Of a stretch of DNA of 64,000 nt, positions 1 through 8,867 are shown piece by piece (position 1 is the stretch's first letter; every line of letters starts with the position of its first letter). The notes below the pieces were generated by a model that saw only the letters and a list, made by a program, of their open reading frames with translations, did no database searches and was not told the origin of the DNA. Position numbers and translations under genes: made by a program. Location of the stretch: contig NZ_FRBU01000002.1 in the NCBI RefSeq assembly GCF_900142695.1, forward strand, positions 94,008-158,007, written 5' to 3'. This stretch comes from Flavobacterium xanthum. Lineage in GTDB: Bacteria > Bacteroidota > Bacteroidia > Flavobacteriales > Flavobacteriaceae.

Positions 1-155
1 ACATAATGTGTATCCTTTTTTCCAAAAAAAACTGCAGAAGGAATTTCTAAGGAATTGAATGCGATAGGAACTATACTTTTTGCATAAGTCTCAAAAACGG
101 GAATTATAATTGTTCCTGAAAAATTATCTAAGTTTTTAATGGTATTTATTTTCAT
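1..155 (-). CDS. N-terminal fragment of an unidentified protein
   Basis: The reading frame opens at an ATG (position 155, minus strand) and runs off the left edge after 51 codons. It begins MKINTIKNLDNFSGTIIIPV and continues to ...FFGKKDTHYV. I do not recognise it with certainty. The alternation of short hydrophobic strands with a GKKD turn loosely recalls the N-terminal domain of M17 leucyl aminopeptidases, but this is only a guess. The next gene upstream on the same strand stands 11 bases away or further from it, so co-transcription with the hydrolase gene at 167-943 is plausible. Confidence 0.45.
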   Translation of the reverse strand, partial: MKINTIKNLDNFSGTIIIPVFETYAKSIVPIAFNSLEIPSAVFFGKKDTHY

Positions 156-166
156 GATTTCGATTT

Positions 167-943
167 TTAGTTATTTAGAAAACTCAATATGTAGTTATTT
201 ATTTCTCTTTTTTGCTTTCTACTGCCGTTATCATTCATATCATTATGAATAGTATTGTTAAGTTTAATTATAGTCATCTCAAATTTTTGTTGTTCTTCAA
301 TGGTTGGTAAAACCCCTTCATCAGCAGGTTGATCCGTAGACCGTAGCGAATAAATTTTCGGATGCATTGTTCTCGGTATTTTCATTCTGCGATTGTCCAA
401 TGAAATTATTTTATCAACTAAATCTGGATATTTTTGTGCAAACAAAACGGTCATATCGCCACCATTAGAGTGTCCTATCAATACTAAATGCTTAAAATCT
501 AGTTCCGGATTCTTTTCTTTTATTTCCTTAATAACGAACATAATATTTTCACTACCTCGTTCCCAAAATGGTCGTCGAACAAGTTGAGGATTACCTGTTT
601 TAGGGATTAATTCATCTGTTGGCAATTCGTGCTGTATGCTCACTACAAAATATCCTTTAGATGCTAATTTTTCCGTTAAATAAGAATAGGCTTTATTTGC
701 TCCAAGTCTGTTTTCTGCATAACCATGGCTAAAAATTACTACTTTTTGGTCAATAATTTTCTTCTTTGTTTTTGGCAAATAAAAAGCAACTGGAATTGAT
801 CGCTTTCTTAAAGTATCGTATAAATTTATGGAATCTACTCTGATTTCAAATTTTTGAGTTGCAATTTTAGAATTTGGAACCCTTTTATTGGAAATACAAC
901 TAATTAACAGCATGCAAAATAATAGATGTATGTATTTACCCAT
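167..943 (-). CDS. Alpha/beta-hydrolase lipoprotein
   Basis: The 258-residue product starts with a lipoprotein signal (MGKYIHLLFCMLLISC, lipobox LISC), so it should be lipid-anchored in the envelope. The body is an alpha/beta-hydrolase: an oxyanion-side motif VVIFSHGYAENR near residue 70, the nucleophile elbow GHSNGG near residue 157, and a C-terminal segment with IHNDMND that can supply the acid/His side. The closest known relatives are chlorophyllase/PAF-acetylhydrolase-like esterases; the substrate is not deducible. It lies just downstream of another esterase gene (1017-2156) on the same strand, with a 73-base gap. The family call is firm, the specificity open. Confidence 0.8.
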   Translation of the reverse strand: MGKYIHLLFCMLLISCISNKRVPNSKIATQKFEIRVDSINLYDTLRKRSIPVAFYLPKTKKKIIDQKVVIFSHGYAENRLGANKAYSYLTEKLASKGYFVVSIQHELPTDELIPKTGNPQLVRRPFWERGSENIMFVIKEIKEKNPELDFKHLVLIGHSNGGDMTVLFAQKYPDLVDKIISLDNRRMKIPRTMHPKIYSLRSTDQPADEGVLPTIEEQQKFEMTIIKLNNTIHNDMNDNGSRKQKREINNYILSFLNN

Positions 944-1016
944 ATTTTTAATTACTTTATTTGATTCTTTAGCTTTGGTTAGCCAATAAACAGACTAGAT
1001 AAATAGTGTCTTAACA

Positions 1017-2156
1017 TTATTTTGTTTGAAAAAACAACCATTCAATTGCTTTAGGAAATTCATCACTCCAATAAGTTTCACTGTGCTTTCCTTGCCTGTT
1101 AATACTCAAATTAATTTTCGATTTGTCTTTAATAAATTCACTTTCAATCAAATCATCCCTAAACTTTTTTGTATGCTCGATCATAGTTGCGCTTTCGTCG
1201 CCTCCAGCATACAAATAGATTTTAGTATCCTCAGCATTAGTTTTTTTAGGTTTTATTTTTAAATCTGGTTTTACCCACAGTGAAGGCGAAAAAATCATCA
1301 GTTTGCCATACACTTCAGGATTTCGTAAACCACTAAAAATACTTACTAATCCGCCCATCGAACTTCCTCCTATTCCTGTAAATTCGCGCTCTTTTTTTGT
1401 TCTAAAATTACTATCTACATAGGGCTTCAACGTATCAGTTACAAACCGAATGTATTTTTCACCTTGCCCTTTCCCCAAGACAGTTTTACCTACGTTATAT
1501 TCCTTGATACGATCTTCTTCTGCGTGTTCTATGGCAATTACAATAATTTTTCCAATCTTATACTCGGACATAACGGCCAGTTTTTTGTCAATTTCCCAAT
1601 TTCCAAACTCTGCCTTTTCATTGAATAAATTTTGAGCATCTTGCAAATACAGTACGGGATAATGCTCACTTGAATTGTCATAATCATGCGGCAATAAAGC
1701 CCAAATCTTTCTGGTTTTATTCAATTGCGGAATCTCAAATTCATCTGAGATCAACTGAACTTGTGGCAAAAAAGATTGCTTAAACGGCAACCAGTTTTTC
1801 CTCCATCTTGCAACATGTTCATTTTGAATACCAGTATGGTTGTGAGTGGAACGATTTTCTGTTCGGTTGCCGTGGCTATCGATTTCGACTTCACTCCAAT
1901 CGCCTTTTGTAAATTTATATAAAAGCAGTTCTGGATAATCAAAATCATGCGAGAATTTAAAGTGATAAAGCCTGTTTCCAATTTTTTCCATCATAAAATC
2001 TTTGTCCTGAGTGCGCCAATCATTAAAATTCCCAGCGATATACACCGGTCGAGCATCATCTTCATCGGTAGTTAAGATAATATACAGCCCCGTATTTATG
2101 ATTGGATCGTTGTGCTCTTGTATCAATGTGGTATTGTCTAAATTCATCACTTGCAT
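1017..2156 (-). CDS. Esterase (enterochelin-esterase/esterase D type) with N-terminal E-set domain
   Basis: The product has 379 residues. Its N-terminal third resembles the CBM48/E-set immunoglobulin-like fold seen in glycogen-binding proteins and Fes-type esterases (VYIAGNFNDW near residues 38-48). The C-terminal part is a putative esterase domain: LPVLYLQDAQNLF-like strand (YPVLYLQDAQNLF), nucleophile elbow GIGGSSMGG near residue 263, and a late GKHSETYW segment that carries the probable catalytic His. No signal peptide is visible, which suggests a cytoplasmic enzyme. Fes-type enzymes hydrolyse siderophore or other esters, but no siderophore genes are nearby, so the substrate is unknown. 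A second ATG four codons in (MNLDN) is an alternative start. Confidence 0.8.
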   Translation of the reverse strand: MQVMNLDNTTLIQEHNDPIINTGLYIILTTDEDDARPVYIAGNFNDWRTQDKDFMMEKIGNRLYHFKFSHDFDYPELLLYKFTKGDWSEVEIDSHGNRTENRSTHNHTGIQNEHVARWRKNWLPFKQSFLPQVQLISDEFEIPQLNKTRKIWALLPHDYDNSSEHYPVLYLQDAQNLFNEKAEFGNWEIDKKLAVMSEYKIGKIIVIAIEHAEEDRIKEYNVGKTVLGKGQGEKYIRFVTDTLKPYVDSNFRTKKEREFTGIGGSSMGGLVSIFSGLRNPEVYGKLMIFSPSLWVKPDLKIKPKKTNAEDTKIYLYAGGDESATMIEHTKKFRDDLIESEFIKDKSKINLSINRQGKHSETYWSDEFPKAIEWLFFQTK

Positions 2157-2215
2157 TGTGGTATTCCTATTTTTAAATAATAGTAAATATAGTGGATTAC
2201 GATTTGAAATAAAAG

Positions 2216-2251
2216 AAAACCCAATAGTTTATGCATTTACTATTGGGTTTT
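2216..2251 (-). terminator. Terminator after hisIE
   Basis: A 13-base inverted repeat (arms AAAACCCAATAGT / ACTATTGGGTTTT) lies 28 bases after the hisIE stop on the minus strand. It ends in a short T run and is the likely end of the his operon transcript. Confidence 0.65.
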
Positions 2252-2278
2252 ATTGCTAAAAATATTTAAAATAAATTT

Positions 2279-2878
2279 CTATTTCTGCCGACTTTTCAAA
2301 ACTTCAACTACGTCATTCAATTTAAAACCTTTAGCTTGTAATAAAATAAGATAATGAAAAAGCAAATCGGCACTTTCGCTCAAAAACAGGTCGTCGTTAT
2401 CATCTTTTGCTTCGATAACCACTTCTACTGCTTCCTCACCCACTTTTTGAGCGATTTTGTTGATTCCTAATTTAAATAATGAAGCCACGTAACTTTTTTC
2501 AGAATCCGCATTTTCTCTTCGAAGTTGAATGGTATCTTCCAAATCTGAAATAAAGCCATAATCAGCTTTGTTTTCACTTGCCCAACATGTATCCGTTCCT
2601 TTATGGCAAGTAGGTCCTTCCGGTCTTACCTGAATCAACAAGGTGTCGTTATCACAGTCATTTTTGATGTCAATCAGATTCAAAAAGTTACCACTTTCTT
2701 CCCCTTTTGTCCAAAGTCTTTGCTTGGTGCGGCTATAGAAAGTTACTTTTTTAGTATCAATTGTTTTTTGGTAGGCTTCGGCATTCATAAAACCTAGCAT
2801 CAAAACCGTTTTAGTTTCGCTATCTTGAATTATGGTTGGAATTAATCCATCGGTATTTTTTGAGAAATCGATATTCAT
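2279..2878 (-). CDS. hisIE: Phosphoribosyl-AMP cyclohydrolase / phosphoribosyl-ATP pyrophosphatase
   Basis: This 199-residue bifunctional enzyme catalyses steps 2 and 3 of histidine synthesis: PR-ATP pyrophosphohydrolysis by HisE, then ring opening of PR-AMP by HisI. The HisI half (about residues 1-105) shows the metal/active-site stretch RLWTKGEESGN, the acidic DCDNDT motif and the cysteine region GPTCHKGTDTCW. The HisE half (about 110-199) shows the MazG-like helix pair with KVGEEAVEVVIEAKD. Fusion in the order I-E is usual in Bacteroidota and enterobacteria. It is the last gene of the operon, 31 bases after hisF. Confidence 0.97.
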   Translation of the reverse strand: MNIDFSKNTDGLIPTIIQDSETKTVLMLGFMNAEAYQKTIDTKKVTFYSRTKQRLWTKGEESGNFLNLIDIKNDCDNDTLLIQVRPEGPTCHKGTDTCWASENKADYGFISDLEDTIQLRRENADSEKSYVASLFKLGINKIAQKVGEEAVEVVIEAKDDNDDLFLSESADLLFHYLILLQAKGFKLNDVVEVLKSRQK

Positions 2879-2909
2879 TTTTTTTAGTCTAAAGTTTTAA
2901 AGTCGAAAA

Positions 2910-3665
2910 TTAGATTCTTACTTCAATATTATTATTTTTAAGCGCTGTTTTCAATATTTTTATTTCTATTTCTTTAAAATGAAATACGCTTGCTGCTAAT
3001 GCTGCATCTGCTTTACCAATGGTAAAACTGTCCACAAAATGCTGTATATTCCCTGCACCACCTGAAGCAATTATTGGAATATTAACCAGTTCCGAGAGTT
3101 TAGCCAAAGCTTCATTTGCAAAGCCGTTTTTTGTACCGTCATTATCCATCGAGGTAAATAAAATTTCGCCTGCGCCGCGTTGGGCTACTTCTTTCGCCCA
3201 GTCAAATAAATTTAATTCGGTTGGTATTTTTCCTCCCACTAAATGCACCATCCATTGTCCGTCAATTTGTTTGGCATCTATAGCCACTACCACGCATTGG
3301 CTTCCGAATTTCTGTGCCAAATCATTTATCAACTGTGGATTCTTTACCGCCGAAGAATTGATAGATACCTTATCCGCACCATTCTGCAATAAAACTTCAA
3401 CATCTTTTACAGATGAAATTCCTCCTCCTACAGTAAATGGAATATTAATCGTAGATGCCACTTTCCGAACCAAATCCACTAAGGTTTTGCGTCGTTCTTC
3501 GGTTGCTGAAATGTCTAAAAATACCAATTCGTCTGCTCCTTCATCCGAATAGATTTTAGCTAATTCTACGGGATCGCCAGCGTCACGCAAATCTACAAAA
3601 TTTACACCTTTGACGGTACGTCCGTTTTTTATATCGAGACAGGGAATAATTCTTTTTGTAAGCAT
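2910..3665 (-). CDS. hisF: Imidazole glycerol phosphate synthase, cyclase subunit
   Basis: HisF is the (beta/alpha)8 cyclase that uses ammonia from HisH to turn PRFAR into IGP and AICAR. The start chosen is the ATG at 3665, giving 251 residues beginning [16 protein letters not shown], the canonical HisF N-terminus. A longer frame to 3713 would add 16 residues translated from an intergenic repeat. Visible motifs are the first catalytic Asp (CLDIKNG), the phosphate-binding VGGGI near residue 80, and the second phosphate loop IIASGGAGN near 220. The genes hisH and hisF are separated here by hisA, the usual order in Bacteroidota. Confidence 0.97.
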   Translation of the reverse strand: MLTKRIIPCLDIKNGRTVKGVNFVDLRDAGDPVELAKIYSDEGADELVFLDISATEERRKTLVDLVRKVASTINIPFTVGGGISSVKDVEVLLQNGADKVSINSSAVKNPQLINDLAQKFGSQCVVVAIDAKQIDGQWMVHLVGGKIPTELNLFDWAKEVAQRGAGEILFTSMDNDGTKNGFANEALAKLSELVNIPIIASGGAGNIQHFVDSFTIGKADAALAASVFHFKEIEIKILKTALKNNNIEVRI

Positions 3666-3696
3666 ATTTTTTATTGTTACACAGAGATTCACGAAG

Positions 3697-3761
3697 ATTT
3701 CACAGAGACACACAAAATTCTTTGAGAATCTTTGTGTTTTCTTTGTGTGCCTTTGTGAAAT
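3697..3761. repeat. Intergenic inverted repeat (CTTTGTG family)
   Basis: Two 20-base arms (3697-3716 and 3742-3761) are complementary at 18 of 20 positions and flank a 25-base loop rich in CTTTGTG. It lies wholly between hisA and hisF. Similar tttgtgaa/ctctgtg sequences recur between genes in Bacteroidota genomes. Confidence 0.7.
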
Positions 3762-3764
3762 AAT

Positions 3765-4526
3765 CTATTTTATTATATAATTCTCTAATTGCTTTAAACT
3801 AATTCGTCCTTCGTAAATTGCTTTTCCAATTATTGTTCCTTCACAACCTAATTCGGCTAATTTAGGCAATTCATCAAAAGTTGATATTCCTCCCGAAGCA
3901 ATCAATTTAATCTCGCCTCTCGACTGCGCTCGAGGTGACAAACTCGATTTGTCATCACATTGTTCCAAAATTTTAGCATATAAATCAAAACTTGGTCCTT
4001 CCAGCATGCCGTCTTTGGCAATATCGGTACAAATGACGTATTGAATACCTTTATTTTGGTAGTTTTGAATAAACGGAATCAGATCCTCATTAGAATCTTC
4101 TAACCAGCCTGATACCACTACTTTTTCATTATTGGCATCAGCTCCCAAAATAATTTTATCAGAACCGTATTCAGCAATCCATTTTTCGAAAATCGCTCTG
4201 TTTTTTACTGCAATGCTACCACCTGTAATTTGGTTGGCACCACTTTCGAAAGCAATTTTCAAATCGGCATCCGACTTTAATCCACCGCCAAAATCTATTT
4301 TTAGTTTGGTTTGCGTCGCAATTTGTTCTAAAATTTTATAGTTCACAATTTGGCTTGACTTAGCACCATCCAAATCAACTAAATGTAAGTATTCAATGCC
4401 GTGCGCTTCAAAAGATTTAGCCACTTCAAGCGGATTTTCATTATAAATTATCTTCGTATTGTAATCGCCTTTCGACAAGCGAACACATTTTCCGTCGATG
4501 ATATCTATTGCTGGTATTATTCTCAT
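3765..4526 (-). CDS. hisA: ProFAR isomerase, with an in-frame repeat insertion
   Basis: HisA isomerises ProFAR to PRFAR in histidine synthesis. The 253-residue product has the expected half-barrel repeats: N-terminal [16 protein letters not shown] with the catalytic Asp, FGGGLKSD near residue 80, CTDIAKDGM with the second Asp near 170, and IASGGIS near 208. It is about 10-12 residues longer than typical HisA. The excess is at about residues 190-202 ([13 protein letters not shown]), directly before the beta-7 strand, and is encoded by a palindromic repeat (3919-3954). The reading frame remains open, so the enzyme is probably functional. Confidence 0.96.
   Translation of the reverse strand: MRIIPAIDIIDGKCVRLSKGDYNTKIIYNENPLEVAKSFEAHGIEYLHLVDLDGAKSSQIVNYKILEQIATQTKLKIDFGGGLKSDADLKIAFESGANQITGGSIAVKNRAIFEKWIAEYGSDKIILGADANNEKVVVSGWLEDSNEDLIPFIQNYQNKGIQYVICTDIAKDGMLEGPSFDLYAKILEQCDDKSSLSPRAQSRGEIKLIASGGISTFDELPKLAELGCEGTIIGKAIYEGRISLKQLENYIIK
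3919..3954. repeat. Palindromic repeat inserted inside hisA
   Basis: Two adjacent small palindromes are present: CTCGA-CTGCGC-TCGAG (3919-3934) and TGACAAA-CTCGA-TTTGTCA (3936-3954). This CTCGACTGCGCTCGAG-plus-TGACA sequence resembles an intergenic repeat known from flavobacterial genomes. Here it lies within the hisA coding sequence and keeps frame. A related fragment (GCTCGAGTCACCCTGAAAC) is in the hisH-hisB gap near 5252-5270. Confidence 0.7.
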
Positions 4527-4533
4527 TTTAATC

Positions 4534-4639
4534 AGCCCCCTAACCCCCGAAGGGGGAATTCCTATTAGGGGTAAATAGGCTTTTTAGTTATTATTTTTTC
4601 GTATTTGTTGAGAGTGCCCCCTTCGGGGGTTAGGGGGCT
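4534..4639. repeat. Perfect 23-base inverted repeat between hisA and hisH
   Basis: Arms 4534-4556 and 4617-4639 are exact reverse complements of each other (AGCCCCCTAACCCCCGAAGG... type) and enclose about 60 bases. Each arm also contains its own CCCCCGAAGGGGG palindrome. The element spans the whole hisH-hisA gap and overlaps the last codons of hisH. Confidence 0.85.
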
Positions 4640-5211
4640 AGAAAGTTCCCCAAAATTTTCTCTCCAACATCACCACTTTTTTCCGGGTGAAATTGTGTTC
4701 CATAGAAATTGTTCTTTTTCAGAGCCGATGCGTATTCCAATTCATAATTAGTCGTTGCAATGGCCTCATCACAAAGCGGAGCATAGAAACTGTGAACTAA
4801 ATACATGTATTCATTTTCAGCAATTCCTTTGAATAAATCCGATTTCAAATTATAAATTTGGTTCCAGCCCATCTGAGGCACTTTTACTTTTGGTGTAAAT
4901 TTAATGACATCAACATCAAAAATACCTAAACCTGTGGTATTTCCTTCTTCTGATTTGTTACACATCAATTGCATACCTAAACAAATTCCCAAAACAGGTT
5001 GTTTTAAAGTTGGAATTAATACATCAAGACCGCTATCCACGAGCATTCGCATGGCAGAACTTGCTTCGCCAACACCTGGAAAAATCACTTTATCAGCAGC
5101 TTTGATTTCCTTCCAATCATTGCTTAAAACAGCCTCAAAACCCAATCGTTCCATGGCAAACATAATGCTTTGAATATTTCCTGCTCCGTAATTTATGATA
5201 ACTATTTTCAT
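4630..5211 (-). CDS. hisH: Imidazole glycerol phosphate synthase, glutaminase subunit
   Basis: HisH is a class I glutamine amidotransferase that feeds ammonia to HisF. The 193-residue product has the nucleophile elbow GICLGMQLM (Cys near residue 76), the oxyanion/P-loop GVGEASSAM near residue 48, and the catalytic His/Glu pair in FHPEKSGDVG near 175. The last three codons and the stop (Leu-Ala-Pro-stop) lie in the arm of an inverted repeat, so the repeat now provides the native C-terminus. Confidence 0.96.
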   Translation of the reverse strand: MKIVIINYGAGNIQSIMFAMERLGFEAVLSNDWKEIKAADKVIFPGVGEASSAMRMLVDSGLDVLIPTLKQPVLGICLGMQLMCNKSEEGNTTGLGIFDVDVIKFTPKVKVPQMGWNQIYNLKSDLFKGIAENEYMYLVHSFYAPLCDEAIATTNYELEYASALKKNNFYGTQFHPEKSGDVGEKILGNFLAP

Positions 5212-5234
5212 TTAACTTTTGTTTCAAGTTTAAT

Positions 5235-5284
5235 GTTTAAAGTTTAAAGTTGCTCGAGTCACCCTGAAACGTTAAACTTTAAAC
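5235..5284. repeat. Intergenic inverted repeat hisB-hisH (GTTTAAAG type)
   Basis: Arms GTTTAAAGTTTAA (5235-5247) and TTAAACTTTAAAC (5272-5284) are perfect complements. The loop holds a CTCGAGTCACCCTGAAAC segment related to the repeat in hisA. A degenerate tract of the same TTTAAAG type occurs at 6430-6453 between hisC and hisB. Confidence 0.65.
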
Positions 5285-5288
5285 AATT

Positions 5289-6425
5289 TTACAACATTCC
5301 TTTTGTTGATGGTAAAATCATCTTTTCTGTGTCGCGTTTTACCGCAACTTTTATTGCTTTGGCAAAAGCCTTGAAAATGGCTTCAATCTTATGATGCTCG
5401 TTTGTACCTTCCGCTTTAATGTTGATATTTGCTTTTGCACCATCTGAGAATGATTTAAAAAAGTGGAAAAACATCTCCGTTGGCATTTTACCCACCATTT
5501 CACGTTTGAATTCAGTTTCCCAAACCAACCAGTTTCTGCCTCCAAAATCGATTGCTACTTGCGCCAAACAATCGTCCATGGGTAAACAAAAACCGTAGCG
5601 TTCAATCCCCAATTTGTTGCCTAATGCTTTTACGAAAACTTCTCCTAAAGCAATAGCTGTATCTTCGATTGTATGGTGTTCATCGACTTCTAGATCTCCT
5701 TTTACAAGAATCTCCAAATCCATTTGTGCGTGGCGCGCGATTTGGTCCAACATATGGTCAAAAAAAGCAATTCCAGTTTCGATTTTACTTTTCCCTGTTC
5801 CGTCTAGATTTAAATTGATAAATATATCGGTCTCATTTGTTTTTCTTGAAATGGTAGCGGAACGCTCCTCTAATTTTAGAAATTCGTAAATTACTTTCCA
5901 TTCTGTAGTTTGCAACGCAATAACCGAATCCAATTCGTGTCTTTTTGAAGCTATCTCATCACCACCTAACGCTTCATCTCTGTTAATGAAAATCGCTTTT
6001 GAACCTAAGTTTTTTGCTAATTCTACATCGGTTATTCTATCTCCAATTACGAATGAGTTTTCCAAATCATATTTAGGATTGTCAATATATTGTGTCAACA
6101 TAGCTGTACCTGGCTTGCGAGTTGGTACATTTTGGTAAGGAAAAGTCTTGTCGATAAACACTTCTTTGAAAACTACTCCTTCATTTTCAAAAGCTTTCAT
6201 AATTAAATTATGTACTGGCCAAAAGTTAATTTCAGGATGCGAATCCGTTCCTAAACCATCTTGATTGGTCACCATTACCAATTCAAAATCCAATTCTTTA
6301 GCTATTTTACCCAAAAACTGAAAAGCATTCGGATAAAATTCTAGTTTTTCAAAACTATCTAGTTGGTAATCGTTTGGTTCTAAAACCATTGTTCCATCAC
6401 GATCTATAAAAAGTATTTTTTTCAT
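5289..6425 (-). CDS. hisB: Histidinol-phosphatase / imidazoleglycerol-phosphate dehydratase
   Basis: This 378-residue bifunctional enzyme catalyses IGP dehydration and later histidinol-phosphate dephosphorylation. The N-terminal HAD phosphatase (about residues 1-165) shows the nucleophile motif FIDRDGT at the start and the late [10 protein letters not shown] motif near 140. The C-terminal IGPD domain (about 185-378) shows both metal-binding histidine clusters, [14 protein letters not shown] near 250 and [15 protein letters not shown] near 345. Fusion of the two activities is the common enterobacterial and Bacteroidota arrangement. It sits between hisC and hisH. Confidence 0.97.
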   Translation of the reverse strand: MKKILFIDRDGTMVLEPNDYQLDSFEKLEFYPNAFQFLGKIAKELDFELVMVTNQDGLGTDSHPEINFWPVHNLIMKAFENEGVVFKEVFIDKTFPYQNVPTRKPGTAMLTQYIDNPKYDLENSFVIGDRITDVELAKNLGSKAIFINRDEALGGDEIASKRHELDSVIALQTTEWKVIYEFLKLEERSATISRKTNETDIFINLNLDGTGKSKIETGIAFFDHMLDQIARHAQMDLEILVKGDLEVDEHHTIEDTAIALGEVFVKALGNKLGIERYGFCLPMDDCLAQVAIDFGGRNWLVWETEFKREMVGKMPTEMFFHFFKSFSDGAKANINIKAEGTNEHHKIEAIFKAFAKAIKVAVKRDTEKMILPSTKGML

Positions 6426-6448
6426 TAAAATAGTTTAAAGTTTAAGGT

Positions 6449-7498
6449 TTAAAGTTGTTTTAAAACCTCAATTAATTTCATATTTTCTTGTTCTGTTCCC
6501 ACAGTCAAACGCAACGTATTTTCGCAAAGTGGTTGTGTTGTACGGTTTCGAATTACAATACCTTTGGCAATTAACTCACCGTATCTTTTGTTGGCATCAT
6601 CCACTTTTACCAAAATAAAATTGGCTTCTGTTGAATAAATTTTTTCGACAAAATTAATATTAAGTAATGCTTTAAGTAATTGCTCTCTTTGTTCTATAAT
6701 AGAAACAATTTCGTTTTTTATTTTTTCAACATCACCCAATCGATCTAAGGCACGTTTTTGAGTCAATTCATTTACATTATACGGTGGTTTTATTTTATTT
6801 AAAACCGAAATTATTTCAGCGGAAGCATAACAAATCCCCAATCTAATTCCTGCCAAACCATACGCTTTTGATAAGGTTTGTGTAATTACTAAATTTGGAT
6901 ATTCATCTAATTCATTACTCCAACTTTCTTTTTTTGAAAAGTCAATGTAAGCTTCATCAATTACGACCAAACCTTTGAAATTTTGCAAAAGATAGGCAAC
7001 TGCTTCATCTGAAAATGAATTTCCAGTTGGATTGTTTGGAGAACACAAAAAGATCATCTTTGTATTTTCATCTATGGCAGCGATGATTTTTTCGATTTCT
7101 GGTTGAAAATCTTTTGAAAGCAAAATTTCTCTGTTTTCAACTGCATTGATATTAGCCAAAACGCCATACATTCCGTAGGTTGGCGGTAGGGTAATTACGT
7201 TATCTATTTTTGGTTCACAAAAAGCTCTGAACAATAAATCCAATACTTCATCACTGCCATTTCCAAGTAAAATTTGGTTGGTCTTTACATTTTTTTGTTT
7301 CGCCAAAACTGCTTTCACACTCATTTGTTGTGGATCTGGATAACGATTTACACCATTTTCAAACGGATTTTCATTGGCATCCAAAAAAATCATGTCTGCA
7401 GTATCAAAACCCTCAAATTCATCGCGAGCAGAGGAATAAGGCTTCATTATTTTTACGTTCTCTCGAACCAAATTATTGATATCAAAACTATTTCCCAT
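6449..7498 (-). CDS. hisC: Histidinol-phosphate aminotransferase
   Basis: HisC is a PLP-dependent class I/II aminotransferase that converts imidazole acetol phosphate to histidinol phosphate. In its 349 residues the expected motifs are seen: GNGSDEVLDLL near residue 93 (cofactor phosphate), SPNNPTGN near 153, VIDEAYIDF near 180, and the Schiff-base lysine in TLSKAYGLAGIRLG near 210-222. The start codon overlaps the 3' end of hisD by 11 bases, which implies translational coupling. Confidence 0.96.
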   Translation of the reverse strand: MGNSFDINNLVRENVKIMKPYSSARDEFEGFDTADMIFLDANENPFENGVNRYPDPQQMSVKAVLAKQKNVKTNQILLGNGSDEVLDLLFRAFCEPKIDNVITLPPTYGMYGVLANINAVENREILLSKDFQPEIEKIIAAIDENTKMIFLCSPNNPTGNSFSDEAVAYLLQNFKGLVVIDEAYIDFSKKESWSNELDEYPNLVITQTLSKAYGLAGIRLGICYASAEIISVLNKIKPPYNVNELTQKRALDRLGDVEKIKNEIVSIIEQREQLLKALLNINFVEKIYSTEANFILVKVDDANKRYGELIAKGIVIRNRTTQPLCENTLRLTVGTEQENMKLIEVLKQL

Positions 7499-8780
7499 CT
7501 TCCAGCGCTTTTAATCGTAATGTAACTGCATTTTTGTGTGCTTGCAACCCTTCGGCATCAGCCATAATTTCGATTGCATTGCCAATGTTTTGTATTCCTT
7601 TTTCTGTTATTTTTTGGAAAGTCATTGTTTTTGTAAAACTATCTAGATTGACACCACTGTAATTTTTAGCATATCCATTAGTTGGTAAGGTATGATTGGT
7701 TCCTGAAGCATAATCACCCGCGCTTTCTGGAGTGAAATTTCCAATGAAAACAGATCCTGCATTGCAAACACCATTGCTATAAAAATCATCAAATTCAGAA
7801 CAGATTATAAAGTGTTCTGGTCCGTATTGGTTGATTAAATCCAGTGCTATTTTATCGTTTTCAACAAAAATTAATTTAGAATTAGCAATTGCTTTTTCGG
7901 CGATGGCTTTTCTCGGTAAAGCCTCGATTTGGATTTGAACTTCCGCTTCTACCGCATCCATTAATTTCTTAGAAGTCGAAACCAAAATAACCTGACTGTC
8001 TGCTCCGTGTTCTGCCTGCGACAATAAATCAGAGGCTACAAATGCGGGAACTGCAGTGTCATCAGCCACAATTAATAATTCAGATGGTCCAGCAGGCATG
8101 TCAATAGCTACTCCAAATTGTGTGGCTAATTGTTTTGCAACTGTTACAAATTGATTTCCTGGACCAAAGATTTTGTACACTTTTGGAATCGTTTCTGTTC
8201 CAAAGGTCATCCCAGCAATAGCTTGAATACCACCTACTTTTAAAATTTTAGTTACTCCACATAAATTTGCAGCAAACAAGATTGCCGGATTTATATTTCC
8301 GTTTTTATCTGGTGGCGAGCACAATACAATTTCGTTACAACCTGCAATATCCGCCGGAACGGCAAGCATCAATACGGTTGAAAATAGAGGTGCTGTTCCT
8401 CCCGGAATATACAATCCTACTTTTTGAATCGGTCTTTTCTCTTGCCAGCAATTCACCCCTTCGATTGTTTCCACTTCTACTCGATCTGTTTTTTGAGCAG
8501 TGTGAAATTTAGTGATATTGGCTTTTGCAAGCGCAATCGCCTCTTTTAACTCATCTGAAACAGTAGCGATAGCAGCCTCAATCTCCGCTTTAGAAACTTC
8601 AATATTTGCAACGGAAGCGCCATCAAAAAGCGACGTATATTTGGCTACTGCGGCATCTCCTTTTTTCTGAACTTCCTTGAAGATCTCTTTTACCGTAGCT
8701 TCAATATCATCTACAGTCTTAGTTGGCCGTTCTAAAATAGCGGACCACGTTTCTGGTTTTGGATTGTATATTTTATTCAT
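7488..8780 (-). CDS. hisD: Histidinol dehydrogenase
   Basis: HisD oxidises histidinol to histidine in two NAD-dependent steps using one zinc. I place the start at the ATG at 8780 (MNKIYNPKPETW), giving 430 residues; an upstream ATG at 8807 would add nine residues encoded by a repeat-like intergenic tract. Signature segments are GPGNQFVTVAKQL, MPAGPSELLIVAD, the zinc/histidinol site SQAEHGADSQ and ESAGDYASGTNHTLPTNG. It overlaps hisC by 11 bases. Confidence 0.97.
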   Translation of the reverse strand: MNKIYNPKPETWSAILERPTKTVDDIEATVKEIFKEVQKKGDAAVAKYTSLFDGASVANIEVSKAEIEAAIATVSDELKEAIALAKANITKFHTAQKTDRVEVETIEGVNCWQEKRPIQKVGLYIPGGTAPLFSTVLMLAVPADIAGCNEIVLCSPPDKNGNINPAILFAANLCGVTKILKVGGIQAIAGMTFGTETIPKVYKIFGPGNQFVTVAKQLATQFGVAIDMPAGPSELLIVADDTAVPAFVASDLLSQAEHGADSQVILVSTSKKLMDAVEAEVQIQIEALPRKAIAEKAIANSKLIFVENDKIALDLINQYGPEHFIICSEFDDFYSNGVCNAGSVFIGNFTPESAGDYASGTNHTLPTNGYAKNYSGVNLDSFTKTMTFQKITEKGIQNIGNAIEIMADAEGLQAHKNAVTLRLKALEDGK

Positions 8781-8792
8781 TGTATTGTTTTT

Positions 8793-8830
8793 AACCGCAA
8801 AGTTCACAAAGGTTTTCGCAAAGTTCGCAA
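8793..8830. repeat. Intergenic GCAAAGTTCGCAA-type repeat between hisG and hisD
   Basis: The tract holds two direct copies of a GCAAAGTTC(A/G)CAA unit in 38 bases. Comparable cgcaaagttcgcaa tracts are common between Bacteroidota genes. Its edge overlaps only the longer, rejected hisD start. Confidence 0.5.
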
Positions 8831-8867
8831 TGAATTCTTAAATAGAATATGTTATGATTTAAAACTT

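Noticed and set aside
3019..3552. 177-codon frame on the plus strand opposite hisF
   Set aside because: It is fully antisense to a certain hisF gene and reflects that gene's codon bias.
3666..3713. Upstream extension of hisF by 16 codons
   Set aside because: The added residues come from an intergenic repeat and precede the canonical HisF N-terminus.
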